Shown here: piece after piece, positions 20,627 through 31,410 of the stretch
Layout of the letters: the number at the start of each line of letters is the position of its first letter
Position numbering within the stretch: the first letter of the stretch is position 1
Source of the DNA: Massilia sp. BSC265
GTDB taxonomy: Bacteria; Pseudomonadota; Gammaproteobacteria; Burkholderiales; Burkholderiaceae_D
Length of the DNA stretch: 64,000 bases
Reading direction: 5' to 3'
NCBI RefSeq assembly: GCF_000740675.1
Contig: NZ_JPXI01000037.1
Span: forward strand, 248,001 to 312,000
Notes under the pieces: model-generated
Databases searched by the model: none
What the model was told of the DNA's origin: nothing
What the model saw: only the letters and a program-made list of their open reading frames with translations
Made by a program: the position numbers and the translations under genes

Positions 20627-22000
20627 TTACTTGGCCAGCAGGTTGTTCACCGCGGCCAGGTCCGATTCGCGCAGCGAGCCCGCGGCCGCCTTCAGGCGCA
20701 GGCCGTTCAGGATGGTGTTATAGCGCGCCTGCGACAGGTCGGTACGGGTCTGGTACAGCTGGCGCTGAGCGTTCAGCACGTCGATGTTGATGCGCACGCC
20801 CACCTGGTAACCCAGCTTGTTCGATTCCAGCGCCGACTGGCTCGACACTTCCGCCGCTTCCAGCGCCTTGACCTGGGCCATGCCGCTGTTCACGCCGAGG
20901 TAGGCCTGGCGCGCCTGCAGCGCGGCCTGGCGGCGCGTCGCCTCCAGATCGTTGCGCGCCTTGTCTTCCAGTGCGATGGTTTCGCGCACGCGGCTGGTGA
21001 CGCCGAAGCCGCTGAAGATCGGCACCGAGAACTGCACCCCGATGCCCTTGTTGTTACCGACGCCGGAACTATTGCTGCTGCCATTGATCTCGGTGCGGGA
21101 GGAGCTCGCGACCAGGTCCAGGGTCGGATAGTGGCTGGCGCGGGTTCGCGAGATCTCACGCTTGGCCACTTCCACCTGCAGCTGCGACACGGTCACGCCA
21201 TAGTTCTGGGTTTCGGCCGAGGACACCCACGGGTCAGGGTTGGCCGGCGACGGCGCCACCAGGGTGATGCCGCTCTTGAGCGGCGCCAGGTTGCTTGGTA
21301 CGGTGCCGATGATTGCCTGCAGCGCATTGCGCTTGTTGTCGAGGTCGTTCACCGCCGCGAATTCCTGGGCGATCACCAGGTCATAGGCCGCCTGCGCTTC
21401 GTGGGTGTCGGTGATGGTCTGGGTGCCGACTTCGAAGTTGCGCTTGGCCGATGCCAGCTGTTCGGTCACGGCGGTCTTCTGGGCGCGGGTCGATTCCAGC
21501 TTGTCCTGGGCCGCCAGCACGTCGAAATAGGCTTGCGCCACGCGGGTGATCAGGTCCTGCTGTGCCTGGGCAAACTGCGCTTCGGAGATGGCCTGCTGCA
21601 GCTTGCTCTGCTGGTAGGTTTCCCAGCGATCCCAGCGGAACAGCGGCTGCGTCAGTGCGATCGTGTACTGGGTGGTGCGCAGGTTCGAGCCGCCACCCAG
21701 CACCGTGGTTTGCCTGCCGGTGAGCGGATCGGTGACGACAGCTCCCTCATTCCAAGGCGAGTCGTCGCGGTCGTTCTTGATGCTGCTGCCGGTGATGCCC
21801 ACGGTCGGGAGAAGTCCTGCACGCCCCTGTGGAACCCGCTCCCTGCCGGCAGCCGCCGACGCACGCGCACTTGCATAGGACGCATCGTTGGCGAGTGCCT
21901 GCTGGTACACCTGGAGCAGGTCGGCCGCGCTGGCGTTCAGCGAAAAGACGGCGCCGGCAACCAGCACGGCAAGGAAAGATTTGCGCAGGGGTTTCTGCAT
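20627..22000 (-). CDS. tolC: TolC-family outer-membrane efflux channel
   Basis: The start at MQKPLRKSFLAVLV has SD GGAGA and opens a signal peptide ending near NASAADLL; length 457 residues. It shows the two structurally repeated halves of TolC: LLQVYQQALANDASYASARAS early, TQPLFRWDRWETYQQ, YFDVLAAQDKLESTRAQK, then LQVEVAKREISRTRASHYP in the second half and VGVRINIDVLNAQRQLYQTRTDLSQARYN. It forms a trimeric channel for type I secretion and RND efflux. It is the last gene after pcm and a rhodanese, an order common in Burkholderiales. Confidence 0.95.
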   Translation of the reverse strand: MQKPLRKSFLAVLVAGAVFSLNASAADLLQVYQQALANDASYASARASAAAGRERVPQGRAGLLPTVGITGSSIKNDRDDSPWNEGAVVTDPLTGRQTTVLGGGSNLRTTQYTIALTQPLFRWDRWETYQQSKLQQAISEAQFAQAQQDLITRVAQAYFDVLAAQDKLESTRAQKTAVTEQLASAKRNFEVGTQTITDTHEAQAAYDLVIAQEFAAVNDLDNKRNALQAIIGTVPSNLAPLKSGITLVAPSPANPDPWVSSAETQNYGVTVSQLQVEVAKREISRTRASHYPTLDLVASSSRTEINGSSNSSGVGNNKGIGVQFSVPIFSGFGVTSRVRETIALEDKARNDLEATRRQAALQARQAYLGVNSGMAQVKALEAAEVSSQSALESNKLGYQVGVRINIDVLNAQRQLYQTRTDLSQARYNTILNGLRLKAAAGSLRESDLAAVNNLLAK

Positions 22001-22053
22001 TACATTCTCCACAGGAGTCATCAAAAGTTAAGGACAGGTCTGTACTTAGCAGG

Positions 22054-22386
22054 TCAGTACTTCGGCATCGAAGGGTCGACCTGTACGGCCCAGGCGTGTA
22101 TCCCGCCCGTCAAATTCGTTACGTTGTCAAATCCGTTCCGCTCGAGGAAGGCAGCCACCTGCATGCTGCGTGCCCCGTGGTGGCAGATGCACACGATCTC
22201 TCGGTCATCTGGCAGTTCGCCGGCTCGGATCGGCACCAGGTGCATCGGGATCTGGGTCGAGCCTGCGATGTGGCAGGTCTCGAATTCCCAGTTCTCGCGC
22301 ACGTCCAGCAGCAGCGGCTGCTCGGCTGCCCCGGCTTCAACCTGGGCAAGCCGGGCCGCCAGCTCGGGTGCGGTCATGTGTTGCAT
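22054..22386 (-). CDS. Rhodanese-like sulfurtransferase domain protein
   Basis: A 110-residue single-domain rhodanese. The start at MQHMTAPELAARL is 7 bp after the pcm stop. CH2A-type motif LLLDVRENWEFETCHIAGS and the active-site loop CHHGARSMQ (nucleophile Cys in VCICHHG) are present. The end, GGIHAWAVQVDPSMPKY, is typical of GlpE/PspE-like proteins. It probably transfers sulfane sulfur in the cytoplasm. It is co-transcribed with pcm upstream and tolC downstream. Confidence 0.93.
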   Translation of the reverse strand: MQHMTAPELAARLAQVEAGAAEQPLLLDVRENWEFETCHIAGSTQIPMHLVPIRAGELPDDREIVCICHHGARSMQVAAFLERNGFDNVTNLTGGIHAWAVQVDPSMPKY

Positions 22387-22393
22387 CGCAGCC

Positions 22394-23047
22394 TCAGAAC
22401 TGGAAGCGCGACGGCGCCTGCGCACCGGTCAGCGGCTTGACGTTGGTCTCGAAGATCTTGACCGTGTCGTAACCCGTTTCCGACGTGCGGGTGATGATAT
22501 TGAAGCTCATCGCCGGCGCATCGCCCACGATCGCGCCGATGCGGCCGCCCACCTTCACCTGCTTGAGCAGGGCTTCCGGCAGTACCGGCAGGCCGCCCGA
22601 CACCAGGATCACATCGTAGGGTGCGCCTTTGTCCCAGCCGCTGGCGCCATTGCCTTCTTCGACCGTCACGTTGGTGACACCGGCGCGGGCCAGGTTTTCC
22701 TGCGCCAGTTTCACCGCTTCCGGCTGGATCTCCACGGTGGTCACGTGGCGCGCCTTGTGCGCCAGCAGTGCCGCCATGTAGCCCGACCCGGTGCCGATTT
22801 CGAGGACGTTTTCATGCTTCTTGACCGCCAGTTCCTGCACAATGCGCGCTTCGACCTTTGGGTTGAACATTGCTTCACCGCCCGGCAGCGGAATCTCGAC
22901 ATCCGCAAACGCCAGGTTCTGGTACGCGGCCGGCACGAACCCTTCGCGCTTGACGACGTGCAGCAGGTCCAGCACGTCCTGGTCGAGTACGTTCCACGGA
23001 CGGATCTGCTGTTCGATCATGTTGAAGCGGGCTTGTTCGATATTCAT
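22394..23047 (-). CDS. pcm: Protein-L-isoaspartate O-methyltransferase family protein
   Basis: A 217-residue class I SAM methyltransferase. The SAM motif I VLEIGTGSGYMAALLA and the PCMT segment MFNPKVEARIVQEL are clear; post-motif VTTVEIQPEAVKLAQENL follows. The family repairs isoaspartyl residues in ageing proteins. The typical PIMT catalytic SGGxT/Y loop is not obvious: the region reads ILVSGGLPVLPEALL. This matches the shorter pcm copy found before tolC in many betaproteobacteria, whose activity is less certain. Confidence 0.88.
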   Translation of the reverse strand: MNIEQARFNMIEQQIRPWNVLDQDVLDLLHVVKREGFVPAAYQNLAFADVEIPLPGGEAMFNPKVEARIVQELAVKKHENVLEIGTGSGYMAALLAHKARHVTTVEIQPEAVKLAQENLARAGVTNVTVEEGNGASGWDKGAPYDVILVSGGLPVLPEALLKQVKVGGRIGAIVGDAPAMSFNIITRTSETGYDTVKIFETNVKPLTGAQAPSRFQF

Positions 23048-23316
23048 CTGAGTTCTCAGTGGAAAAATAAATAATCCGATATTTTATCGTTGAACGGCCT
23101 CAGGACGCACATCTTAGCGACGGGCTGCCGGGACCGGGGGAAATTGCGACAGTCTGCAGTTTAGAGGGGTTGAACGCCGAAAAAACGGTGCAATGGCGCA
23201 AATGGCAATCTGGAGAGCGCCTGAAAAAGACCAAGGCAAGGCGCATCGTCGCAGCGGCGGACCGCGAAGACAGTACGCTAGTACGGCAAGACCGTGCAAC
23301 GCAGCCATGGGCTTTG

Positions 23317-23964
23317 TCAGGCACTCTCCCGCGGAAGGAGGCCGTTCAGGGTCAGGTCGAGCAAGTTCTCGAGGAAGACCTGGGGCTGGAGTTCGCTGCA
23401 GTCGCACGGCGCCACGGCCGAGTGCCTCCACACGTTGAGCATCATCATGGGCGCGATCAGCACCTGGGTCATCCGCGGGATGTCGACACTGCGGAATTCA
23501 CCCCGGCTGACGCCGCGCTCGACGATCCTCGAAATCATCTGAACGGTGCGGCTCATCACCTCTTCCCGATAGAAGGTCGCCAGTTCCGGGAAATTGACGG
23601 CTTCGGCAAGCATGAGCTTGCCCAGTCCCGAAGCCTTGCTCTGGCCGATCTGGCGCGACCAGTTCATGACCACGCTGCGCAGCAGGTCGGCGCTGTGGCC
23701 ATCGAATTCGGCAACCGACAACTCGGCCTTGCCCAGGAAAGGAAGGATGCTCTCGCGCACCACGGCCTTGAACAGTTCGTCCTTGTTCGTGTAGTACAGG
23801 TAGAGCGTACCCTTGGACACGCCGGCGCGGCGCGCCACGTCTTCCAGACGGGTAGCGGCGAAGCCGTGCTCGACGAACAGATCAATGGCGGCAGCAAGGA
23901 GCTCCTGGGGGCGGGCATCCTTCCGGCGCTCCCAGCGCGGCTTGCTGTCGAGTGGACATTGCAT
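23317..23964 (-). CDS. TetR/AcrR-family transcriptional regulator
   Basis: A 215-residue repressor-type regulator. The N-terminal helix-turn-helix is clear: IDLFVEHGFAATRLEDVARRAGVSKGTLYLYYTNKDELFKAVV (about residues 27-70). The C-terminal ligand domain (75-215), with FYREEVMSRTVQMISRIVERG, resembles the AefR-like group. It lies 121 bp before an SDR gene on the same strand. The only notable upstream sequence is a direct repeat of GCTTGACC/A near 24015-24030. Its target is unknown. Confidence 0.92.
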   Translation of the reverse strand: MQCPLDSKPRWERRKDARPQELLAAAIDLFVEHGFAATRLEDVARRAGVSKGTLYLYYTNKDELFKAVVRESILPFLGKAELSVAEFDGHSADLLRSVVMNWSRQIGQSKASGLGKLMLAEAVNFPELATFYREEVMSRTVQMISRIVERGVSRGEFRSVDIPRMTQVLIAPMMMLNVWRHSAVAPCDCSELQPQVFLENLLDLTLNGLLPRESA

Positions 23965-24085
23965 GTTTCTGCCTAGAAACCAACTGAGGAATCACAGAAT
24001 ATAGACGGGGCTTGTCAAGCGGTCAAGCAATCGTTGTGTTAGTGAAACTGTCAATATAAACAGGTATTTACGCTATTCCGACAGT

Positions 24086-24970
24086 TCATGACGGACCGTA
24101 GATTCGGCCGTTCGCGCGGGATGCGTACAAGGCGCCGTCCGGGTTGCGCGGCGGAGCGTCCTGCTGCTGGCGCGGCACCTGGAACACCGACAGGCGGTCC
24201 GTCAGGCCGGGGGCGATCTTTTCCATCAGCACGTCGAGCTCGGCCATCATGCCAACGCGCACGGTGCGCATCGGCACCACGGCGGCATGCAGGATGGCGC
24301 CCGCCACTTCGTGCGGGTCGACCTGGGGCGAAGGCAGCTTCGGCTCGCAGTCCATGTAGTTGCGTGCATGCTCGGGCAAGGGCGTGTCGACGGCGGTGGG
24401 CTCGATCAGCGTAATCGACACCGGCGCCCCGTCCATGTGCTCGACCTCGATGCGCAGCGCATCGGTAAAACCTTTCACGGCGTGCTTGCTGGCCGAATAC
24501 ATGCCCTGCATCGGGATCGCCACTTCCGAAGCTTCGCTGCCGAGGTTGATCAGGGCACCGCCCTGGCGCTTGAGATGCGGCAGCGCCACCAGCGAGCCGT
24601 GCACCATACCCCAGAAATTAATGTCGAACAGGCGCCGGCTGTCTTCCTCGGATACCTGGTCGAGCCGGCCATAAATGGTGCCGCCGGCATTGTTGATCCA
24701 GGTATCGATACGGCCATAGCGCTCGATGGCGACCTGCGCGATGCGTTCGACGTCGGCACGCTCGGCGACGTCGGCCACCACGGCGACCGCATCGAAGCCG
24801 TTCTCCACCAATCCCTGCACGACCGCCTCGAGCACGTCGGCCCCGCGCGCGGCCAGCACCAGCTTCGCACCCTGCTTCCCGGCCTCGTGCGCGGTGGCCA
24901 GGCCGATGCCGCTCGACGCGCCGGTGATCACGACGACCTGGCGGTTCAGGGGTTTGAGGGGACTCGACAT
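24086..24970 (-). CDS. Short-chain dehydrogenase/reductase (SDR)
   Basis: A 294-residue NAD(P)-dependent oxidoreductase. The cofactor motif TGASSGIG is at residues 16-23, NNAG is near 93, the catalytic Ser is in LINLGSEAS and the YxxxK pair is in MYSASKHAVKG. A C-terminal extension of about 60 residues (SVFQVPRQQQDAPPRNPDG) is longer than the minimal SDR. Substrate is unknown. It is upstream of the TetR gene, which may regulate it, although both face the same way. Confidence 0.93.
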   Translation of the reverse strand: MSSPLKPLNRQVVVITGASSGIGLATAHEAGKQGAKLVLAARGADVLEAVVQGLVENGFDAVAVVADVAERADVERIAQVAIERYGRIDTWINNAGGTIYGRLDQVSEEDSRRLFDINFWGMVHGSLVALPHLKRQGGALINLGSEASEVAIPMQGMYSASKHAVKGFTDALRIEVEHMDGAPVSITLIEPTAVDTPLPEHARNYMDCEPKLPSPQVDPHEVAGAILHAAVVPMRTVRVGMMAELDVLMEKIAPGLTDRLSVFQVPRQQQDAPPRNPDGALYASRANGRIYGPS

Positions 24971-25093
24971 GGTGGCTCCTGCTCGTAAATGTGCGATGGA
25001 GACAACGTAGCAGGAAAACGGCGGGCGACGCGCCCGCTACGGGCTGTGCGGCGGTATACTCCTGCCCGTCCTTTTCGACTCCTCCCATCCACC

Positions 25094-25387
25094 ATGCAGT
25101 GCAGAGACAACTGCGGCGCCTGCTGCACCGCGCCCTCGATCACCAGCCCGATTCCCGGCATGCCCGACGGCAAGCCGGCCGGCGTGCGCTGCGTGCAGCT
25201 GGGCGAGGACAAGCGCTGTCTTATTTTCGGCCGGCCCGAGCGTCCGGCCTTTTGCGGCGGACTGCAGCCGTCGGTGGACATGTGCGGGAGCAGCCGCGAG
25301 CAGGCGATTCGCTGGCTGGATGAATTGGAGCGGGCCACGGCCCCGACGTTCACGAATAATCATCGCGTGCCTGATCCTCAGGCATGA
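25094..25387 (+). CDS. YkgJ-family Cys-cluster protein
   Basis: A 97-residue protein beginning [16 protein letters not shown], the signature of the YkgJ/UPF0153 zinc- or iron-chelating cluster. Further Cys in VRCVQLG, KRCLIFG, AFCGG and DMCGSS complete the usual eight. The family function is not established. No good SD precedes the ATG, but the Cys motif fixes the N-terminus. Its last 38 bp overlap the 3' end of a convergent small gene. Confidence 0.9.
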   Translation: MQCRDNCGACCTAPSITSPIPGMPDGKPAGVRCVQLGEDKRCLIFGRPERPAFCGGLQPSVDMCGSSREQAIRWLDELERATAPTFTNNHRVPDPQA

Positions 25388-25568
25388 CCAGCCCGATACG
25401 CTTTTTCTTCTTCTTGATGACAACAGCGTGCTCGACCGCCGGCTTGGTGGCGGGCGGCGGTGCGACAGGTAGTGGAAAGCCGAGGAAGGCCATCACGAAA
25501 AAAATCGGCAGCAAAACATAGAACAGCGGCCGTCTCCAGTTCAGTTTCTGTTTTAGCATGCCCGGCAC
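25350..25568 (-). CDS. Small membrane protein of unknown function
   Basis: A 72-residue frame starting at GTG (25568), or 69 residues from the ATG at 25559. One hydrophobic helix (about residues 14-35, [18 protein letters not shown]) is followed by a Pro-rich segment and a lysine cluster (KKKKKR) that would face the cytoplasm or bind acidic partners. No family is recognised. It is tail-to-tail with the YkgJ gene. Membrane character and lack of alternatives on this stretch support it moderately. Confidence 0.55.
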   Translation of the reverse strand: MPGMLKQKLNWRRPLFYVLLPIFFVMAFLGFPLPVAPPPATKPAVEHAVVIKKKKKRIGLVMPEDQARDDYS

Positions 25569-25655
25569 ATGGCGCCGTACTTACAGAAGACAAGACTGGA
25601 TCCTTACCCTCACGGGGTAATCTGCGGGAATCCCTGCCCGCCCGGGCGGCGGCCG

Positions 25656-26078
25656 TTATACAGCCTGGACCTTGCCGCGTGCCTGCTGCACGCGCTGGAA
25701 CAGCCCGCCCAGCGTCAGCCCTTCGTGCCAGATCTCGTCGAGCATCAGGCCGTAGCGCTCGCGCAGCGCCTTCGCCAGCGTGTCGAGTTCCTGCGCGTCC
25801 GGCAGCCAGCGCGTCGGGTTTTCCGCGCGGTAGATGCCGAGCACTTCGTCGTCGGGACGGAAGTGCAGTTTTTCACTTTCACGGAAAGAAAATGCGGAGA
25901 CGAAAACGGACAGGAACTCGCGGATATCCTTCCGCGAGGCGGTAGGGAAGGTGCTGCGCCAGGCCCGGCCTTGGCAGGGCCGATAACGAACGGAGCGCCG
26001 CAGGGAGTTGGGCAGTTGCCAACCGTGAAATGCTGCCCAGGCAAGCGCAGCAAGGATCAGGACAACAAAAATACTCAT
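25656..26078 (-). CDS. Protein of unknown function with N-terminal membrane anchor
   Basis: A 140-residue protein. Residues 1-18 (MSIFVVLILAALAWAAFHGW) are a signal anchor. The soluble part has an Arg-rich loop and an alpha-helical domain (ASRKDIREFLSVFVSAF ... DELDTLAKALRERYGLMLDEIWHEGLTLGGLFQRV). The pattern of helices and DxIW is faintly like acyl-carrier-type DUF1493 domains, but I do not recognise the family. It stands between the small membrane gene and the divergent uppP. Confidence 0.7.
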   Translation of the reverse strand: MSIFVVLILAALAWAAFHGWQLPNSLRRSVRYRPCQGRAWRSTFPTASRKDIREFLSVFVSAFSFRESEKLHFRPDDEVLGIYRAENPTRWLPDAQELDTLAKALRERYGLMLDEIWHEGLTLGGLFQRVQQARGKVQAV

Positions 26079-26319
26079 GCGGTAGAGTCAGGAATACTCA
26101 TGCGCTTGAGTGTAGCACGCGTTTGTCCTGATGGCGCACGACAGAATTTCGCGGTCGTGCTCTTGAGCTAACCCTGCCGCAACCCGGGCGCGGTACAATC
26201 TGCACCGGACACAGCCGGCGACGCCGCCTGTTGCGATCATGTTAAGATTTGCCCCCGCCGTACTCCCTCGGAACGTCCCCTAAACACCCGCATCCAGCTG
26301 AACTTACTGTTACGTATTC

Positions 26320-27153
26320 ATGGACATCCTTCTCGCCATCAAGGCGATCATCATGGGCCTGGTCGAAGGCTTCACCGAGTTCCTTCCGATTTCCTCCACC
26401 GGCCACCTGATCCTCATGGGCAGCCTGATCGACTTCACCGGCCCGAAGTCGGTGGTGTTCAAGATCGTGATCCAGGCCGGCGCAATGCTGGCGGTGGTGT
26501 GGGAGTACCGCGACCGCATCGCCCGCATGCTCAAGGGACTGGGGGCGGATCCGGTCCAGCAGCGCTTCGCGCGCAATGTCGTGATTGCCTTCGTCCCGGC
26601 CGCCGTTGCCGGCGTGCTGTTCAGCTCGACGATTACCGAACTGCTGTTCCATCCGGTGCCGGTGGCGATCGCCCTGGTCCTCGGGGGCATGCTGATCCTG
26701 TACGTGGAGCGCCGCAACCGCCTGCGCCCGACAGCGGCGCGGGTGGAGACGGTCGACGACATGAGCGCGCTCGATGCGCTGAAGGTGGGCCTGGCCCAGT
26801 CTTTCGCCCTGATCCCCGGCACCAGCCGTTCCGGCTCGACCATCATCGGCGGCATGCTGTTCGGCCTGTCGCGCAAGGCGGCCACCGAATTCTCGTTCTT
26901 CCTTGCCATGCCGACCATGCTGGGCGCCACGGTGTACTCGGTGTACAAGGAACGCGCACTGCTGTCGGCGGCGGACCTGCCCCTGTTCGGCCTGGGCTTC
27001 TTTGCCGCCTTTCTCTCGGCCTTCCTGTGCGTGCGCTGGCTGCTGCGTTACATCAGTTCGCACGACTTCACGATCTTCGCCTGGTACCGTATCGTATTCG
27101 GTATCCTCGTACTCGTGACCGCCCATTTCGGCCTGGTCACCTGGGCCGAATAA
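26320..27153 (+). CDS. uppP: Undecaprenyl-diphosphatase (BacA type)
   Basis: A 277-residue polytopic inner-membrane enzyme dephosphorylating undecaprenyl pyrophosphate so the lipid carrier is recycled for cell-wall synthesis. Both signature regions are intact: [14 protein letters not shown] (residues 17-30) and [13 protein letters not shown] (about 167-179). About eight hydrophobic segments are visible and the length is standard. recQ begins 38 bp after its stop on the same strand. Confidence 0.97.
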   Translation: MDILLAIKAIIMGLVEGFTEFLPISSTGHLILMGSLIDFTGPKSVVFKIVIQAGAMLAVVWEYRDRIARMLKGLGADPVQQRFARNVVIAFVPAAVAGVLFSSTITELLFHPVPVAIALVLGGMLILYVERRNRLRPTAARVETVDDMSALDALKVGLAQSFALIPGTSRSGSTIIGGMLFGLSRKAATEFSFFLAMPTMLGATVYSVYKERALLSAADLPLFGLGFFAAFLSAFLCVRWLLRYISSHDFTIFAWYRIVFGILVLVTAHFGLVTWAE

Positions 27154-27190
27154 AGAAAGAAAATAGCAAGTAAAGCAGGCAAGCAAGAGC

Positions 27191-29032
<1,842 letters not shown>

Positions 29033-29038
29033 TGTCAT

Positions 29039-29058
29039 GGGTTGAGTTCGTTCAACCC
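29039..29058. other. Hairpin between recQ and the transporter gene
   Basis: Perfect arms GGGTTGA (29039-29045) and TCAACCC (29052-29058) enclose a 6-nt loop, 6 bp after the recQ stop and 24 bp before the next ATG. There is no T run. It may be a weak terminator or a 5' mRNA structure. Confidence 0.5.
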
Positions 29059-29082
29059 TCAGTGCAGCTTCACCTATACCCC

Positions 29083-30378
29083 ATGGCAATCCCCTCCCCC
29101 ACCAGCACCACCGTCGCGCCCGACGGCGCGGACGCTTATGTTCCTGTCAACGCTCCGGGGCTGCAAAGCTTCGTCTTCGCGCTGTTCTTCATCTTCGGCG
29201 GCATCACCAGCCTGAACGACGTCATCATCCCCAAGCTGAAGGACCTGTTCACGCTCAGCTACGCCCAGGCGATGCTGGTGCAGTCGGCCTTCTTCGCCGC
29301 CTACTTCTTCATCTCGATCCCGGCCGCCGCCATCGTGCAGCGGCTCGGCTATATGCGCTCCGCCGTGGTCGGCCTGGCCACGATGGCAATCGGCTGCCTG
29401 CTGTTCATCCCGGCCTCGTACTCGGGCATGTTCGCCACCTTCCTGCTGGCGCTGTTCGTGCTGGCCTCGGGCATCACCATCGTGCAGGTGGTGGCCAATC
29501 CCCTCATCTCGATGCTGGGCAAGCCGCAGACGGCCTCCAGCCGCCTGACCTTCGCCCAGGCCTTCAACTCGCTCGGCACCACCGTGTTCCCCTACGTGGG
29601 CGCGATCCTGATCCTGGGCTCGCTGGCGACGGTCGATCCTTCCTCCTTGAGCGGCGCGGCCCTCGACGCCTTCCGCCAGGAAGAAACCCGGGTGGTGGTC
29701 AACACCTACATCGGCCTGGCGGTCGCACTGGCCCTGCTGGGCGGCGCAGTGTGGATGAACCGCCACAAGCTGGTGGAGACGCCGGCTCCCTCGGAAAACA
29801 TCCTGCAGGCCCTCGACCTGCTCAAGCAGCCGCGTTTCGCGCTGGGCGCGCTGTGCATCTTCCTGTACGTCGGCGCCGAGGTGGCGATCGGCTCGATCAT
29901 CGTGAACTACCTGATGGAATCCAGCGTGCTGGGCATGGTGGAAGAAGAAGCGGGCAAGCACGTGGCCCTGTACTGGGGCGGCGCGATGGTGGGCCGCTTC
30001 ATTGGCGCGGCGCTGCTGCGCGTGTTCTCGCCCGGGAAGGTGCTGGCCTGCGCGGCCTCGGTGACGATCGGGCTGCTGCTGGTCTCGGCGAATACCACGG
30101 GCGCGGTGTCGGGCTGGTCGCTGCTGGCCATCGGCCTGTTTAACTCGATCATGTTCCCGACCATCTTCACGCTGGCCTGCGAAGGGCTGGGCAAGCGCAC
30201 GGCGGAAGGCTCGGGCGTGATCTGCGTGGCGATCGTGGGCGGCGCCATCGTGCCGCTGCTCATGGGCTTCGCGGCCGATGCGGTGGGGCTGAAGATGTCG
30301 CTGATCGTGCCGGCGGTATGCTATGCGGTGATCGTGTGCTTCGGGCTGTACGCGCGGCGCTCGCGAACCGCGGTCTAA
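29083..30378 (+). CDS. Sugar MFS transporter, FucP/GluP-like
   Basis: A 431-residue, 12-helix major facilitator of the fucose:H+ symporter (FHS) group. Typical features are FALFFIFGGITSLNDVIIPKLKDLF in TM1, the FVLASGITIVQVVANPLISMLG helix and RLTFAQAFNSLGTTVFPYVG. The start at MAIPSPTSTTVAP lacks a good SD but precedes TM1 by a suitable 28 residues. The sugar is probably fucose, glucose or galactose, but no sugar-catabolism gene is adjacent. Confidence 0.88.
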   Translation: MAIPSPTSTTVAPDGADAYVPVNAPGLQSFVFALFFIFGGITSLNDVIIPKLKDLFTLSYAQAMLVQSAFFAAYFFISIPAAAIVQRLGYMRSAVVGLATMAIGCLLFIPASYSGMFATFLLALFVLASGITIVQVVANPLISMLGKPQTASSRLTFAQAFNSLGTTVFPYVGAILILGSLATVDPSSLSGAALDAFRQEETRVVVNTYIGLAVALALLGGAVWMNRHKLVETPAPSENILQALDLLKQPRFALGALCIFLYVGAEVAIGSIIVNYLMESSVLGMVEEEAGKHVALYWGGAMVGRFIGAALLRVFSPGKVLACAASVTIGLLLVSANTTGAVSGWSLLAIGLFNSIMFPTIFTLACEGLGKRTAEGSGVICVAIVGGAIVPLLMGFAADAVGLKMSLIVPAVCYAVIVCFGLYARRSRTAV

Positions 30379-30385
30379 CGCTCCT

Positions 30386-30531
30386 CGTAGGGTGGGCGGG
30401 TTTTCCCGCCCACGCGGTGATACGCAAGGGATGCGCTTCCGTGCCGGATGATCTTGCTACTAACTATCACCGCGTGGGCGGCGTCAATCCCGTCTCCGCG
30501 CACCTTACCAGGTAGAGCCGCCCACCCTACG
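30386..30531. repeat. Intergenic repeat, copy C (nested long form)
   Basis: Outer arms CGTAGGGTGGGCGG (from 30386) and GCCCACCCTACG (to 30531) enclose inner perfect 17-bp arms 30406-30422 and 30465-30481 (CCGCCCACGCGGTGATA and complement) around 42 bp. It lies between the convergent ends of the transporter gene and trmB and may act as a bidirectional barrier. Confidence 0.8.
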
Positions 30532-30551
30532 AAACCCGGCGACAGGCCGGG

Positions 30552-31271
30552 TTATTTTCTGGTGAATACGAGGTCCCAGACGCCATGGCCCAGCTTGAGG
30601 CCACGGTTCTCGAACTTGGTCAGCGGGCGGTATTCCGGCTGCGGCGCATAGCCTTCCGCCGTGTTCTGGAGCAGGGGCTCGTTGCCCAGCACTTCCAGCA
30701 TCTGCACCGCGTAGTCTTCCCAGTCGGTGGCGCAGTGGATGTAGCCGCCCGACGCCAGCTTGTCGCACAGGACCTTCACGAAGGCTGGCTGGATCAGGCG
30801 GCGCTTGTTGTGGCGTGCCTTGTGCCACGGATCCGGGAAGAACACGTGCACGCCGGCCAGCGAGCCGTCGACGATCATGTGGTTCAGCACCTCGACCACG
30901 TCGTGCTGGATCAGGCGCAGGTTCTCGATGCCCTGTTCGCCGATCTGCTTGAGCAGGCTGCCCACGCCCGGCGTGTGCACCTCGACACCGATGAAATCCT
31001 TCTCCGGCATCAGGCGCGCGATGTGCGCGGTGGTGTCGCCCATGCCGAAACCGATCTCCAGGATGACCGGCGCCTTGCGGCCGAAAGCCTGTTCCAGGTC
31101 GAGGGTCTCCTTCCTGTACTCGATCAGGTACTTGGGACCGAGCTCCTCCAGCGCGCGCGCCTGGGCGGTCGACAGGCGGCCGGCCCGGGTAACGAAGCTG
31201 CGGATGCGGTGTTCGGTCGGATCGTAAAGCATGGACCGCGCCGGGCCGTTGGTGGGCTTTTCAGAAGACAT
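30552..31271 (-). CDS. trmB: tRNA (guanine-N7-)-methyltransferase
   Basis: A 239-residue enzyme methylating G46 of t[16 protein letters not shown] at the N-terminus, SAM motif [16 protein letters not shown], and [19 protein letters not shown] with the catalytic Asp and substrate loop identify it. The start is uncertain: MSSEKPTNG (31271) is used here, while an ATG 11 codons upstream coincides with a perfect TATAAT at the likely -10 and is therefore probably untranslated. Confidence 0.95.
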   Translation of the reverse strand: MSSEKPTNGPARSMLYDPTEHRIRSFVTRAGRLSTAQARALEELGPKYLIEYRKETLDLEQAFGRKAPVILEIGFGMGDTTAHIARLMPEKDFIGVEVHTPGVGSLLKQIGEQGIENLRLIQHDVVEVLNHMIVDGSLAGVHVFFPDPWHKARHNKRRLIQPAFVKVLCDKLASGGYIHCATDWEDYAVQMLEVLGNEPLLQNTAEGYAPQPEYRPLTKFENRGLKLGHGVWDLVFTRK

Positions 31272-31410
31272 GGGGAGTGTTAGAGAGGAAAAAACGGCTG
31301 TCATTATAGCCTAGGCCTCAGTGCGGACGAGCGCTGACGCGCTGTGCGAAGCCTCCCGGCGGAATCGCGCATAATCGTGCTTTACCACCGCCGAGCCGGA
31401 GTTCCTGCCC

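Noticed and set aside
22610-22630. GTAGGGTG inside pcm as a fifth repeat copy
   Set aside because: It is an 8-base match inside coding sequence with no partner arm.
23048-23316. Small genes in the gap between TetR and pcm
   Set aside because: The short frames lack SD and motifs and overlap in antisense with the TetR gene.
24000-24085. TetR operator between the TetR and SDR genes
   Set aside because: Only a direct repeat of GCTTGAC was found, not a convincing palindrome.
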